Source: Bacteroidota bacterium (GTDB lineage: Bacteria > Bacteroidota > Bacteroidia > Bacteroidales > FEN-979). Taken from it: DNA of 64,000 nt. Of the stretch, positions 7,864 through 15,815 are shown one piece after another. The notes under the pieces were generated by a model. That model worked only from the letters and a program-made list of their open reading frames with translations. It was not told the origin of the DNA and made no database searches. The position numbers were made by a program, and so were the translations under genes. The stretch lies in NCBI GenBank assembly GCA_026391355.1, contig JAPLDH010000011.1, positions 47,889 to 111,888 of the forward strand, in the 5' to 3' direction. The first letter of the stretch is position 1. The number at the start of each line of letters is the position of its first letter.

Positions 7864-9625
7864 ACTGTTGCTTTTGTTTCCGGGATCCTCACTGTTCAGC
7901 CAGGTTGACCCGTTAAATACACCCATCAGGCTATGGAGTGAGATTAAAAAGACAAATAACGATAGTCTAAAAATCGAAAAGCTGTTCGACCTGGCCTTTT
8001 TTTACTTCGACCTCATAGGTGATGATCAGCTTGCAGATAGTGTTAGCAGATTAGGTATCCAGATTGCAGAGGTGAGTCACAGGCCGGAATTGCTGTTGAT
8101 TTCTTATAACAGGTATATCTCCTCCAATAATTTATCGAAATATAATAAAAATGCACTTGACTGTGCGTTGAAGGCAGAACAGGTTTCCGGTACCAACAAT
8201 CCTGATATTGCCTTGAGAAACACAGAAAACCTTGTATCTGTTTATTTGTCAGGTTATGATTATGATAAGGCGCTCGAATATAGTTACAAATCTCTTTCAA
8301 TCTCAACTGCAACTGAAAACACAATTTGGAAAGCCCAGAGTTATCTGGAAATCGGGAAAAGCCTTGATGGGAAGAATCAGAAAATTGAGGCCTTCAGGAA
8401 TTATCTCACTGCAGCAGCTTTGGCAGAAAGGATCCAAAATTCTGATCTGCTGATAAAGTGCTATTCTGAGTTATCACAATTCTACAACATGAACAAGTTG
8501 TATAATAAAGCGACACTTTATAAACTGATGCAAAGTGACCTCCTGAAAAGGATTTTGCCCGTCGATTCTGTTGCATTGATGTGGACAAAGTATGACTTAC
8601 AGGCGATAGATTTGAACTCCAACAATAACCAGATGAATGAGAGAATTATGCAGGAAATCCTTGATTTCACCAGGCGAAAAAAGCATGACCGGATGCTGAA
8701 ATATGAAATTGCGCTAATTCGCTCACACCTGATCGAAGCTGACAAAATCAGGCAACTGCATGATCTTTACTATAAACAATTTCCGGCTGAACTGAAAAAA
8801 CTGGCTTCCGGTAATCCCGGTTTGTTCAACCGGCTCAAGGCATTTTTTTGTGAAGAAGAAAATATGCCTGATTCAGCCATATATTATTTCAATCATGCTG
8901 AAACCATACTGCAATCCGACCCTAATAAAATCCTTCAGTCAAATTTTTATAACAGGTTCGGACAGTTTCTTATGCGCCACGGTTTGAAAGACCAAGCCAT
9001 TGAGAAGTTCTCAAAATCATATGAACTGGCCAAAGCAGCTTCCTATTTTGACTATATGCTTGTTGCCTCAAAGCAACTGGAGTCCAGCTATGTCCAAAAC
9101 AGCGACTATAAAAACGCTTACAAATATGCTGTACTGAACAAAGTTCTTTCCGACAGTTTAAACAACATGTCGAAGAATGATCAATTGCTGATTATGGAGA
9201 TTGACCATGAAACCCGGCTGAGAGACCAGACCACCGAACTTGAAAAGCAATTGACTCTGCGGAGACATTACTTGCAATATACTGCAATTACGATAATCAT
9301 GATTGGGGTTTTCATTGTTTTATTGATGCTTGGAAGTTTGAAGGTTCCGGAGTGGATAATTAAAATGCTGGGTTTCTTCTCATTCATTTTTTTATTTGAA
9401 TTTATCATACTTATCTCTGACAATAAGATCAATGTGATCACTCATGAGGAGCCCTGGAAAATTATACTCATCAAAATCTTCCTGATTGCAATCCTCCTGC
9501 CAATGCATCACTGGATTGAAAGACGGGTGATTGCTTTCTTGCTTAATCCGAGGCTTATCAATATTTCCCAAATCCCTTTGCGCAGCAGGCTCAGGAAACA
9601 TTTAGCCGGGTTGCATCGAAAATGA
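7793..9625 (+). CDS. TPR protein with C-terminal membrane segments
   Basis: The frame opens at 7709, but the signal-like stretch LFVFILLLLFPGSSLFSQ only begins near 7850; the ATG at 7793 gives a plausible n-region, and a TTG at 7850 is an alternative. After the signal there is a long helical region (about residues 30-480) with TPR-like pairs such as NTENLVSVYLSGYDYDKALEY, KAQSYLEIGKSL and RFGQFLMRHGLKDQAIEKFS. A coiled coil (RDQTTELEKQLTLRRHYLQY) precedes a hydrophobic segment and three further membrane segments at the C-terminus, including PEWIIKMLGFFSFIFLFEF. Such architecture (periplasmic TPR, then membrane) suggests a sensor or scaffold. No kinase or DNA-binding domain is present. Confidence 0.7.
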   Translation: MTEIPDARPVTNPTTVKKYLFVFILLLLFPGSSLFSQVDPLNTPIRLWSEIKKTNNDSLKIEKLFDLAFFYFDLIGDDQLADSVSRLGIQIAEVSHRPELLLISYNRYISSNNLSKYNKNALDCALKAEQVSGTNNPDIALRNTENLVSVYLSGYDYDKALEYSYKSLSISTATENTIWKAQSYLEIGKSLDGKNQKIEAFRNYLTAAALAERIQNSDLLIKCYSELSQFYNMNKLYNKATLYKLMQSDLLKRILPVDSVALMWTKYDLQAIDLNSNNNQMNERIMQEILDFTRRKKHDRMLKYEIALIRSHLIEADKIRQLHDLYYKQFPAELKKLASGNPGLFNRLKAFFCEEENMPDSAIYYFNHAETILQSDPNKILQSNFYNRFGQFLMRHGLKDQAIEKFSKSYELAKAASYFDYMLVASKQLESSYVQNSDYKNAYKYAVLNKVLSDSLNNMSKNDQLLIMEIDHETRLRDQTTELEKQLTLRRHYLQYTAITIIMIGVFIVLLMLGSLKVPEWIIKMLGFFSFIFLFEFIILISDNKINVITHEEPWKIILIKIFLIAILLPMHHWIERRVIAFLLNPRLINISQIPLRSRLRKHLAGLHRK

Positions 9626-9668
9626 CCGGTGAAGCGCCCCTTGCTGAGCGGCATATGTAATACCTGTC

Positions 9669-9710
9669 GTGTCACGTGTCACGCGTCACGTGTCACGCTT
9701 TACTCGTCAC
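9669..9710. repeat. Heptanucleotide tandem repeat, six units (GTGTCAC and variants)
   Basis: Four good units GTGTCAC/GCGTCAC are followed by two decayed ones. The array lies between the converging ends of the TPR gene (9625) and the T9SS giant (stop at 9713), two bases from the latter. The core resembles the GGTCACT units of the large array at 59427. Confidence 0.8.
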
Positions 9711-9712
9711 GA

Positions 9713-12700
9713 TTACTTCTTCACCACCTTTACCCTGTAGATCACCCCCTGGTTGTCGGTTAGGATCACGAAGTAAACTCCGGCACTTTTATCACACATA
9801 TTGATCGGATAGGTGTACGAAGGCTTTTCAATAACTCCACTCTCAATCATTTGACCTCCCAAGGAAACAATCTTGTAGTTAAAACGGTTCCCTGATGGAA
9901 GTGTGACATTTACTATACCACTTGTTGGCACAGGGAAAGCAGCAATGTTTTTGTCTCCTGCAATTGTTTCATTACCCTCAGGATAATTAACACAACCCAC
10001 AACAGTGAATTCAGCGGCCGATGCCCAGGGGTTTCCGTTTACTTCTGACAGTGCCAGCAAGCGGAAATAACGTCCGGTTACTGCTGTGTCAAAAGCAATC
10101 GTCTGGGGTGCATTGGTATTGACGAATTGACCGGTCTTCACCGGAGCTCCCCAGTTCAGGGAATCCTCGCTGATGAAGAACTGGTAATCCTTGATCCGGC
10201 CATTCTCTCCGTCCTGGCGGGTCAGGTATGTAAATCTGGAAATCTTATACGGAGAGCCCAAGGCGATCTGGATCTCATGCGGATAGGGAACATCGCCGGT
10301 GCTCCAGCGAGTATGCCAGATGGTGGAAGGGTCGTTATCAAAACTCATGACTGCCAGGCCGGGATCATTTGGCTCCTCGCTGTCAACATAGATCAGAGAC
10401 CATTGGTTTTTAGGGAGTTCTCCGGGGTTGTTGCAGTCATAGATGGATGGACATGTCGTAGTAGTAACCATTCCTGTAATCGACTTTGTATAATTCTGAC
10501 CATTTTGGGATACGGTAAGACTAACATCATAAGAACCGGGGTTACCCAGAACAACCCTGGGATTCCTGATATCGGGGTTCTCAAAATATGCCGGAGCAGG
10601 GTTTATACTCCAATGCCAGGTAGCGCCGGTATGATTCAGAATGGAGTGGTCATCAAAATAAAGTGTATCGAGCATACAATCGTAACTGGCTTTTTCTATC
10701 CAGGGGTTGACGATAGGTTTGAAATCCTGTTCCAGCAAAGGCGTTTCCCAAACCCCACTGTTTCCTGCGACCCGTAATTCAGCATCCCTGAAAAATGGAA
10801 GTGCAAGGTTAACAGCCATTCCAGCAGGATAATTGTTGTCAAAGGCCGCCCAATCAGTCATCCCCTCTTTACGGTAGAATACTTTGGCTTCATTTCCGCT
10901 GATTGCACTGGTAAACAGGTAAACAATGTCATGGTCAGTAATGTCGGGTTGTATGACAATACATTTCAGGTATTCCGAAACGCTTCCGGACCAGTCCGTC
11001 CAACTGTCACCTCCGTCGGTCGACTTGAAAACCTTACCGATATCTGTCGACCAGGTTCCGTTCTGAAGACAGGCATAGATCACATTTTCATCATAGGGAG
11101 AAATTGCAAAGAAGAGCTTTCCTTTCCAATAGGCGCTTCCATTTGGCGGAGCTGTCAATGAAGGTTTGGATACCCAACTCACGCCGCCATCCGTACTTTT
11201 GCACAAACCCACATTTACAATATCTGCATAGATCACATCCGGGTTATGGTAACTGATTTGCAGATACCTTACCTCTGCCGGGGAATTGTAGAGCAGATCC
11301 CAGGTGATCCCCATGTCGGTACTTTTCCAGAATCCTGTTCCTTCACCCAGGAAAATGGTTCCATAGTAGTTGGGATGAAATACCATATTACCGCGACGTC
11401 CGCCATATTCATCCATATTGGGATATTTACTGAAAATAAAACGGCCTTCCGGTTCTTTCTCGGCTGTTTGGGGCAGGATCCATCCATTACCAAGATCATT
11501 AAAGGCAACATGACGGCTTTTGCCCTGCAAAACCCAGCCAGTAGGAGATTCAGCACCACCCATGCGTAACGCTTTGGGCTGATAGAAGTCGGCTATTGCA
11601 GTATTGCCATTATGGTACCTTCCTCCGACAACGATGTCCTCATTCCATCCTTGGTCAAAACCCCACATGTCGGAGCCGATCAACCCATTTATCCTGACAA
11701 AATAATTTGACGCATTGGTAAAATTATCCGTGGTCAGGTTCATGCCTCCGTCGGTCGAAACCCATGTTTCACCGCTTGGCAGCATTCTGATATCCTGGAT
11801 GTCGGGATGGATGCTGAAATTCCCTGCATATCCGCCAACCGCTGAAAAGGCAGAACCTCCGTTCAGGGATTTGAAAAGCGTAGTAGTGCCTACCAGGATC
11901 ACATTTGGATTGATCGGGGAAACATCCAGTACAAGGTCGAAATAACCCTGGCCGTCATCCATGGGAAAAGCCGTTGTTTGACCGGTAGCCTGAAGGCTCC
12001 AGTTCCAGTTGCCGGCAATCAGTGTTCCTTTCACCAGGTAAGGTGTATTATTGGCACTAAGCAGGATGGCTAGGAGAATATCAGGACTGGCTGCAGTTAC
12101 AGCAAGCAGACCCCCGCTTGATTCAACAATGTTGTTTGGGAAACCTGGCTGTGGTTGAAAAGTCTGACCGCCATCAGTGGAGATGATGATGGAAAAATTA
12201 CCGTTTGCTTTTGTAAGTGCGAAGATCTGTGTATTGTCGTTTGGCTTGATCTCTATATCATAGGTAGGAGAAGTCCATTTTTGCGACCATGTTGAACCAC
12301 CATTCGTACTGATATAAACGCCATTGCTCGAAGCGGCCAGGATTTTTTGCGGATTATTGGGATCGATCCTCAGCCTGTCAGCATAAAAAAGATTTCCAAC
12401 GGTCAACAAGGGAGTCCATGTGACTCCGCCATCAGAACTTTTGTGTACATTATTTCCTGCTGCAGCATACACCAAATCAGGATTGGTTGGGTGAACAGCG
12501 ATGGCGGTAACCGATCCTCCGAACGGATAATTCTGGCCCAGCAATGTCCAGGTAAATCCCTTGTCGGTGGTTTTGTTCACGTAACCGGTTTCTGTCCCGC
12601 AATAGATTATGTTGTTGTCAGAGGCAGCCACATCAAAGGAATAAACATTGGCTTGCCACGGGCAGGAGCCGGGAGGAGTGGAGGATCCGGATTCATTCAG

Positions 12701-13168
12701 CCAAAAGGTCTCCCTGGGGCCCAGAAAGGTCCAGTTTGAATTGGTTGTTTGTGCTGCTTTGATGTTAGTTGATGCAGTTAATTGTGTTTTGAGAAGGTTC
12801 CGGTAATATTGATCCGCGTCGGGCAAAACGATGGTTCCATTTGGAAGAGCATAGGATTCAGTAGTCCGCCGCCAGTTGATGAAATAACGGATGATCGCGC
12901 TTTCTTCTCCGGGATGTCCGGCAATATAGGCATCGAACCCGCGTGTGATGTCATTAAAATTCACCGGTTCCTGATATAACATTTTTGCCCAGGAAGGATA
13001 GTCATTGCTATATGCCGGTTTGTAACTCTTTATGATTCCCGGAAAATCATCGTACGAAGTGAATTGCTGCTGGCTGAACACCGGCAGGCTGAAACAGCAT
13101 ATCACCAGTAAAATTAACGTTCTTGGTAAATAATTGATCATAGGATGGCTGTTATTTGGATTATTCAT
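9713..13168 (-). CDS. T9SS cargo: BNR/sortilin-type beta-propeller protein with PKD and discoidin-like domains
   Basis: 1151 residues. Signal peptide near the start (MINYLPRTLILLVICCFSLP from the internal Met 10). From about 190 to 740 there are at least nine Asp-box/BNR motifs of the form S-T-D-x-G-x-T-W (for example SSDGGVTWTPL, STNGGSTWSQK, STDGGVSWVSK, STDGGDSWTDW), which build one or two sortilin/Vps10-like propellers. A PKD-like domain (about 845-920) and an F5/8 type C-like domain (about 930-1060, with SFDNDPSTIWHTRWS and GRYFRLLAL) follow. Residues 1074-1151 are a type A T9SS sorting domain (FPVPTSGIVNVTLPSG ... YRVKVVKK). Predicted to be secreted across the outer membrane and surface-attached, perhaps binding glycans. 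Directly follows the hydrolase gene with no gap (TGA-ATG). Confidence 0.85.
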   Translation of the reverse strand: MNNPNNSHPMINYLPRTLILLVICCFSLPVFSQQQFTSYDDFPGIIKSYKPAYSNDYPSWAKMLYQEPVNFNDITRGFDAYIAGHPGEESAIIRYFINWRRTTESYALPNGTIVLPDADQYYRNLLKTQLTASTNIKAAQTTNSNWTFLGPRETFWLNESGSSTPPGSCPWQANVYSFDVAASDNNIIYCGTETGYVNKTTDKGFTWTLLGQNYPFGGSVTAIAVHPTNPDLVYAAAGNNVHKSSDGGVTWTPLLTVGNLFYADRLRIDPNNPQKILAASSNGVYISTNGGSTWSQKWTSPTYDIEIKPNDNTQIFALTKANGNFSIIISTDGGQTFQPQPGFPNNIVESSGGLLAVTAASPDILLAILLSANNTPYLVKGTLIAGNWNWSLQATGQTTAFPMDDGQGYFDLVLDVSPINPNVILVGTTTLFKSLNGGSAFSAVGGYAGNFSIHPDIQDIRMLPSGETWVSTDGGMNLTTDNFTNASNYFVRINGLIGSDMWGFDQGWNEDIVVGGRYHNGNTAIADFYQPKALRMGGAESPTGWVLQGKSRHVAFNDLGNGWILPQTAEKEPEGRFIFSKYPNMDEYGGRRGNMVFHPNYYGTIFLGEGTGFWKSTDMGITWDLLYNSPAEVRYLQISYHNPDVIYADIVNVGLCKSTDGGVSWVSKPSLTAPPNGSAYWKGKLFFAISPYDENVIYACLQNGTWSTDIGKVFKSTDGGDSWTDWSGSVSEYLKCIVIQPDITDHDIVYLFTSAISGNEAKVFYRKEGMTDWAAFDNNYPAGMAVNLALPFFRDAELRVAGNSGVWETPLLEQDFKPIVNPWIEKASYDCMLDTLYFDDHSILNHTGATWHWSINPAPAYFENPDIRNPRVVLGNPGSYDVSLTVSQNGQNYTKSITGMVTTTTCPSIYDCNNPGELPKNQWSLIYVDSEEPNDPGLAVMSFDNDPSTIWHTRWSTGDVPYPHEIQIALGSPYKISRFTYLTRQDGENGRIKDYQFFISEDSLNWGAPVKTGQFVNTNAPQTIAFDTAVTGRYFRLLALSEVNGNPWASAAEFTVVGCVNYPEGNETIAGDKNIAAFPVPTSGIVNVTLPSGNRFNYKIVSLGGQMIESGVIEKPSYTYPINMCDKSAGVYFVILTDNQGVIYRVKVVKK

Positions 13169-14344
13169 TCAATTCTTCACCAGTTTAAATGTAACTTTAT
13201 AATGTGTTCCTTCAACCTCCAGGAAATAGAATCCGTGCTGAAGTTCTGAAACGTCTATGAGTTCTCTGTCTGTACCGATGGCACTTAGGGTATATTTTCC
13301 GGGAACGATCATTCCGGTGAGGGAATGGATCACAATGCCGTTGATCTTCTCGTTCCGGTCATCAGAAATAATGGTTACCTGACCGGTCGCCGGGTTGGGA
13401 AAAACGACAAATGGCTTTCTTTCAGGGAAATTGGTAATCCCCGTTGTAGTGCAGGATTTCATATAGGTTATGCGTGAAGAATTGGCAAGCGAATCATTAA
13501 AGATTACCCATGATGAATCATCTTTTTTCAGGTAATAATTGAGATAAGGGATCAAAAAATCGAGTGTGGTTTTGTGCTGCTCCTCACGGGTTATGGTGAA
13601 GTTTTGCTGGCAACCGATCTCGCCAAGGGAACATTGAAAATTATAATCGGCAAAATAACAATGTCCTCCGCCTTTTATGTTTATAAAAACCTTGCAGTCG
13701 CTTGCAAGTGAATCATACATGGGAAGCTGGTTCTGTGCGGGCGGGGATACACAATCCTTGTCAGCGGAGAACACCAGCGCAGGAATGGTGATCTCTGTGG
13801 CCGCAAGGATCGCTGATGGTGTAGTTTCTGCTGCTGCAAAGGTCACCATCACTGTTGGAACAGGGTTGTTTTCACAGGCGAGAAAGGAGGCTCCTCCTCC
13901 CATCGAATGTCCCATGATGGCAGAAGTAGTGTCAATATGATTGTAGAATGGTGAAGATGGAGAATTCCCTTCTGTTTGCATCTGAACTACCAGGAAAGCC
14001 AGGTCTTTCCCATACTCAAGATGATTCGGGGAAATTCCGGTTTCAGTCTTTGTAAAAACGATAATATATCCCCTTGGTACCAATGAATCTTTCAAATATA
14101 AATATGAATCATAGTTCATCAGGAATCCATGCCCGAATGAAATGACAGGAAACGCACCATCGGCTGCCGTTGCGTTATCACCGGCAGTCACTCCCGGATA
14201 ATAAACCTCGGATGGTACAGAACGGTTATTCCGCGCCGGATCCGTAAAATTCATGGTACGGTGACCGACTGGAAAACTCTGGGAAAGCACCACGAACGGG
14301 ATAAAATTGAACAAACCAAAGATCAATGACGAAAGGATTTTCAT
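13169..14344 (-). CDS. T9SS cargo: chlorophyllase/cutinase-like alpha/beta hydrolase
   Basis: About 391 residues from the Met at 14344 (MKILSSLIFGLFNFIPFVVLSQ), a better signal peptide start than the upstream ATG at 14398. The core is an alpha/beta hydrolase: FPVISFGHGFLMNYDSY supplies the oxyanion region, GHSMGGGAS the nucleophile elbow, FSADKDCVSP the acid and KGGGHCYFAD the catalytic His. This resembles the dienelactone/PET-hydrolase-like esterase group. The C-terminal 75 residues (PFVVFPNPATGQVTI ... YKVTFKLVKN) are a type A T9SS sorting domain. Stop and next start are adjacent, so it heads a two-gene cargo operon with the propeller giant. Substrate unknown; an extracellular ester is likely. 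Confidence 0.85.
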   Translation of the reverse strand: MKILSSLIFGLFNFIPFVVLSQSFPVGHRTMNFTDPARNNRSVPSEVYYPGVTAGDNATAADGAFPVISFGHGFLMNYDSYLYLKDSLVPRGYIIVFTKTETGISPNHLEYGKDLAFLVVQMQTEGNSPSSPFYNHIDTTSAIMGHSMGGGASFLACENNPVPTVMVTFAAAETTPSAILAATEITIPALVFSADKDCVSPPAQNQLPMYDSLASDCKVFINIKGGGHCYFADYNFQCSLGEIGCQQNFTITREEQHKTTLDFLIPYLNYYLKKDDSSWVIFNDSLANSSRITYMKSCTTTGITNFPERKPFVVFPNPATGQVTIISDDRNEKINGIVIHSLTGMIVPGKYTLSAIGTDRELIDVSELQHGFYFLEVEGTHYKVTFKLVKN

Positions 14345-14414
14345 AGTGTTGAATAGATTCCTGACAAATGAATCATGCAAACGCGGGATAAATTCCATGA
14401 AATTAGAAACGGTT

Positions 14415-14666
14415 TTACCCTAATGAGTATAAAACATCAGGACAGAAATCAATACCGTTTTCCCAATAAATTGTTTGGATCTCCGGATTAATTTTTACTT
14501 TTTTAAAATTAGCAGGATCAAGAAGATATTTGAATTTACTGTCAGGTGTACGTCCCCACTCTATCAGTTTCTCTTCCAGATCAATGGTTTTTACTTCACC
14601 ACTGTCAAATTCCAGAGTAAGGTTATAAGGTTCGGCAGATTTTATGTTTTTTATTGAGTGTAACAT
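14415..14666 (-). CDS. DUF2442 domain protein
   Basis: 83 residues. The pattern 'I..a.....y.L.l.F..Ge.k.iDl...L......f..L.d...F.kv......i.W.nG.D..PD.LY' fits DUF2442 (NE0471-like N-terminal domain): here LTLEFDSGEVKTIDLEEKL and IYWENGIDFCPDVLY. Such small proteins are commonly encoded next to DUF4160 proteins, as here, five bases downstream of that gene. The pair resembles toxin-antitoxin modules in size and arrangement but a toxic activity has not, to my knowledge, been established. Confidence 0.85.
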   Translation of the reverse strand: MLHSIKNIKSAEPYNLTLEFDSGEVKTIDLEEKLIEWGRTPDSKFKYLLDPANFKKVKINPEIQTIYWENGIDFCPDVLYSLG

Positions 14667-14671
14667 ATGCT

Positions 14672-14953
14672 TTATTTTAATGGATCGATCTTTTTAAATT
14701 CAGGATTGTTTTTTAATGATTCTTCCCAGTTAGCAAACAATTCATTTTTATGAATTTCTGACCAATCCTGAACCAATCTTACGGCTCTTCTCGGGAGATT
14801 GCCCTCAATAATTTCACCTGATTCAATTTCGAAAATTGCTTTGAATTCACCGTAAAGAGCGTGAAAATGAGGTGGAACATGATCTTTTGCAAACATTGCA
14901 ATAATGATCCCATAAAACCTGCTAATTTCAGGCATAACTTTCTGTTTATGCAA
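14672..14953 (-). CDS. DUF4160 domain protein
   Basis: 93 residues; an internal Met at residue 7 (MPEISRFYGIIIAMF) is an equally good start. The signature 'P.ISrFyGI.I.M...DH.PPHFHA.YG.....i.i..G.i..G.LP.ra...v..W...h..EL..nW' is complete: AKDHVPPHFHALYGEF and IIEGNLPRRAVRLVQDW. The HxHxxYG portion resembles a metal site. First gene of a two-gene unit with DUF2442 five bases downstream. Function unknown. Confidence 0.88.
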   Translation of the reverse strand: MHKQKVMPEISRFYGIIIAMFAKDHVPPHFHALYGEFKAIFEIESGEIIEGNLPRRAVRLVQDWSEIHKNELFANWEESLKNNPEFKKIDPLK

Positions 14954-15034
14954 ATATACAAAATCACCAACAACGATCCATTAATATTCAATACAAAAGT
15001 CAACAAACATCATCTTAGCTTCCTACACTTCTGA

Positions 15035-15055
15035 CTGCCGACTTACCTGCGGCAG
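15035..15055. repeat. Short hairpin (CTGCCG/CGGCAG) downstream of arfB
   Basis: Inverted arms CTGCCG (15035-15040) and CGGCAG (15050-15055) around a nine-base loop. It lies downstream of the minus-strand arfB stop. There is no T tract on either side, so a terminator role is uncertain; it may be part of an interspersed repeat. Confidence 0.35.
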
Positions 15056-15088
15056 GCAGAAAGTGAGATTTATGAAACTTTCAGGGCG

Positions 15089-15517
15089 TTAAAACGATGA
15101 CAATTCACCCGGTTTTTTCCGGGCTTCTTTTTTCTCCGCCAGGTTTCGCTTCTCTTCCAGTCGTTTTTCCTTTACTTCAGCGGAAGGTTTTGTCGGTTTC
15201 CTTTTTTTCCGCGGGGTCAGTGCTTTAATCAATAACTCGTTAAATTTCGCAATCACGGAATGCTTGTTCTTCAATTGTGTTCGTTCCCGCTGTGAAACCA
15301 GCACCAGCTCACCTTCCTGGTTGATCCGTGTTCCAAGTTTCTTCATCACCAGGGTCTTTTCATCCTGGGTCAGTAGTGTTGAATTGACCACATTGAACCG
15401 CAACTCAACTTTTGTGCTGACCTTGTTCACATTCTGTCCGCCGGGACCGCTGCTGCGGGAAGCAGAAAAGACCATTTCGGGAGTGAAATCGCGTTTGTTT
15501 AGAATGTCAGGCGGCAT
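15089..15517 (-). CDS. arfB: Alternative ribosome-rescue factor ArfB / peptidyl-tRNA hydrolase (RF-1 domain, GGQ)
   Basis: About 142 residues from the Met at 15517 (MPPDILNKRDFTPEMVFSAS); an upstream in-frame ATG at 15571 would add 18 hydrophobic residues not expected in the family. SSGPGGQNVNKVSTKVELRF contains the GGQ that hydrolyses peptidyl-tRNA on stalled ribosomes, and the C-terminus is a Lys/Arg-rich tail (KALTPRKKRKPTKPSAEVKEKR), which in ArfB/YaeJ enters the empty mRNA channel. Length and architecture fit the family. Apparently a single-gene unit facing away from the large ATPase gene. Confidence 0.9.
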   Translation of the reverse strand: MPPDILNKRDFTPEMVFSASRSSGPGGQNVNKVSTKVELRFNVVNSTLLTQDEKTLVMKKLGTRINQEGELVLVSQRERTQLKNKHSVIAKFNELLIKALTPRKKRKPTKPSAEVKEKRLEEKRNLAEKKEARKKPGELSSF

Positions 15518-15610
15518 TGTAATAGATTGGAGAATAAGGGGTAAAAATAAGAGAAAAGATTTGTTCAACAAAGGTGAATGAAGGAAATTAATATTTATTA
15601 CCGATTTTTC

Positions 15611-15637
15611 TTGGATCTCTGTAAAATATTATATTTG
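15611..15637 (+). promoter_or_regulatory. Candidate Bacteroidota promoter of the large ATPase gene
   Basis: TTG at 15611-15613, 16-base spacer, then TATATTTG at 15630-15637 (fits TAnnTTTG). The start codon is at 15816, giving a leader of roughly 170 bases. The A+T-rich leader contains no other open frame that I would call. Confidence 0.5.
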
Positions 15638-15815
15638 TGTTATGAAAATATAAAACAAATTTATTTTCTGACTCATTTTCTCCAGGAAACACATATAACA
15701 CGTGACAACTATAAACCGTGCCACATCTAACTGATCTGAGATATCTGTTATCGGGTTGTATTTAATATAGTGATCTGTAATCTTATTTCAAACCATTTCT
15801 TTAATTCAGAGAAGG

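Noticed and set aside
10127..10777. 216-codon frame opposite the T9SS propeller giant
   Set aside because: It is a shadow of the minus-strand gene, which carries the domain and signal features.
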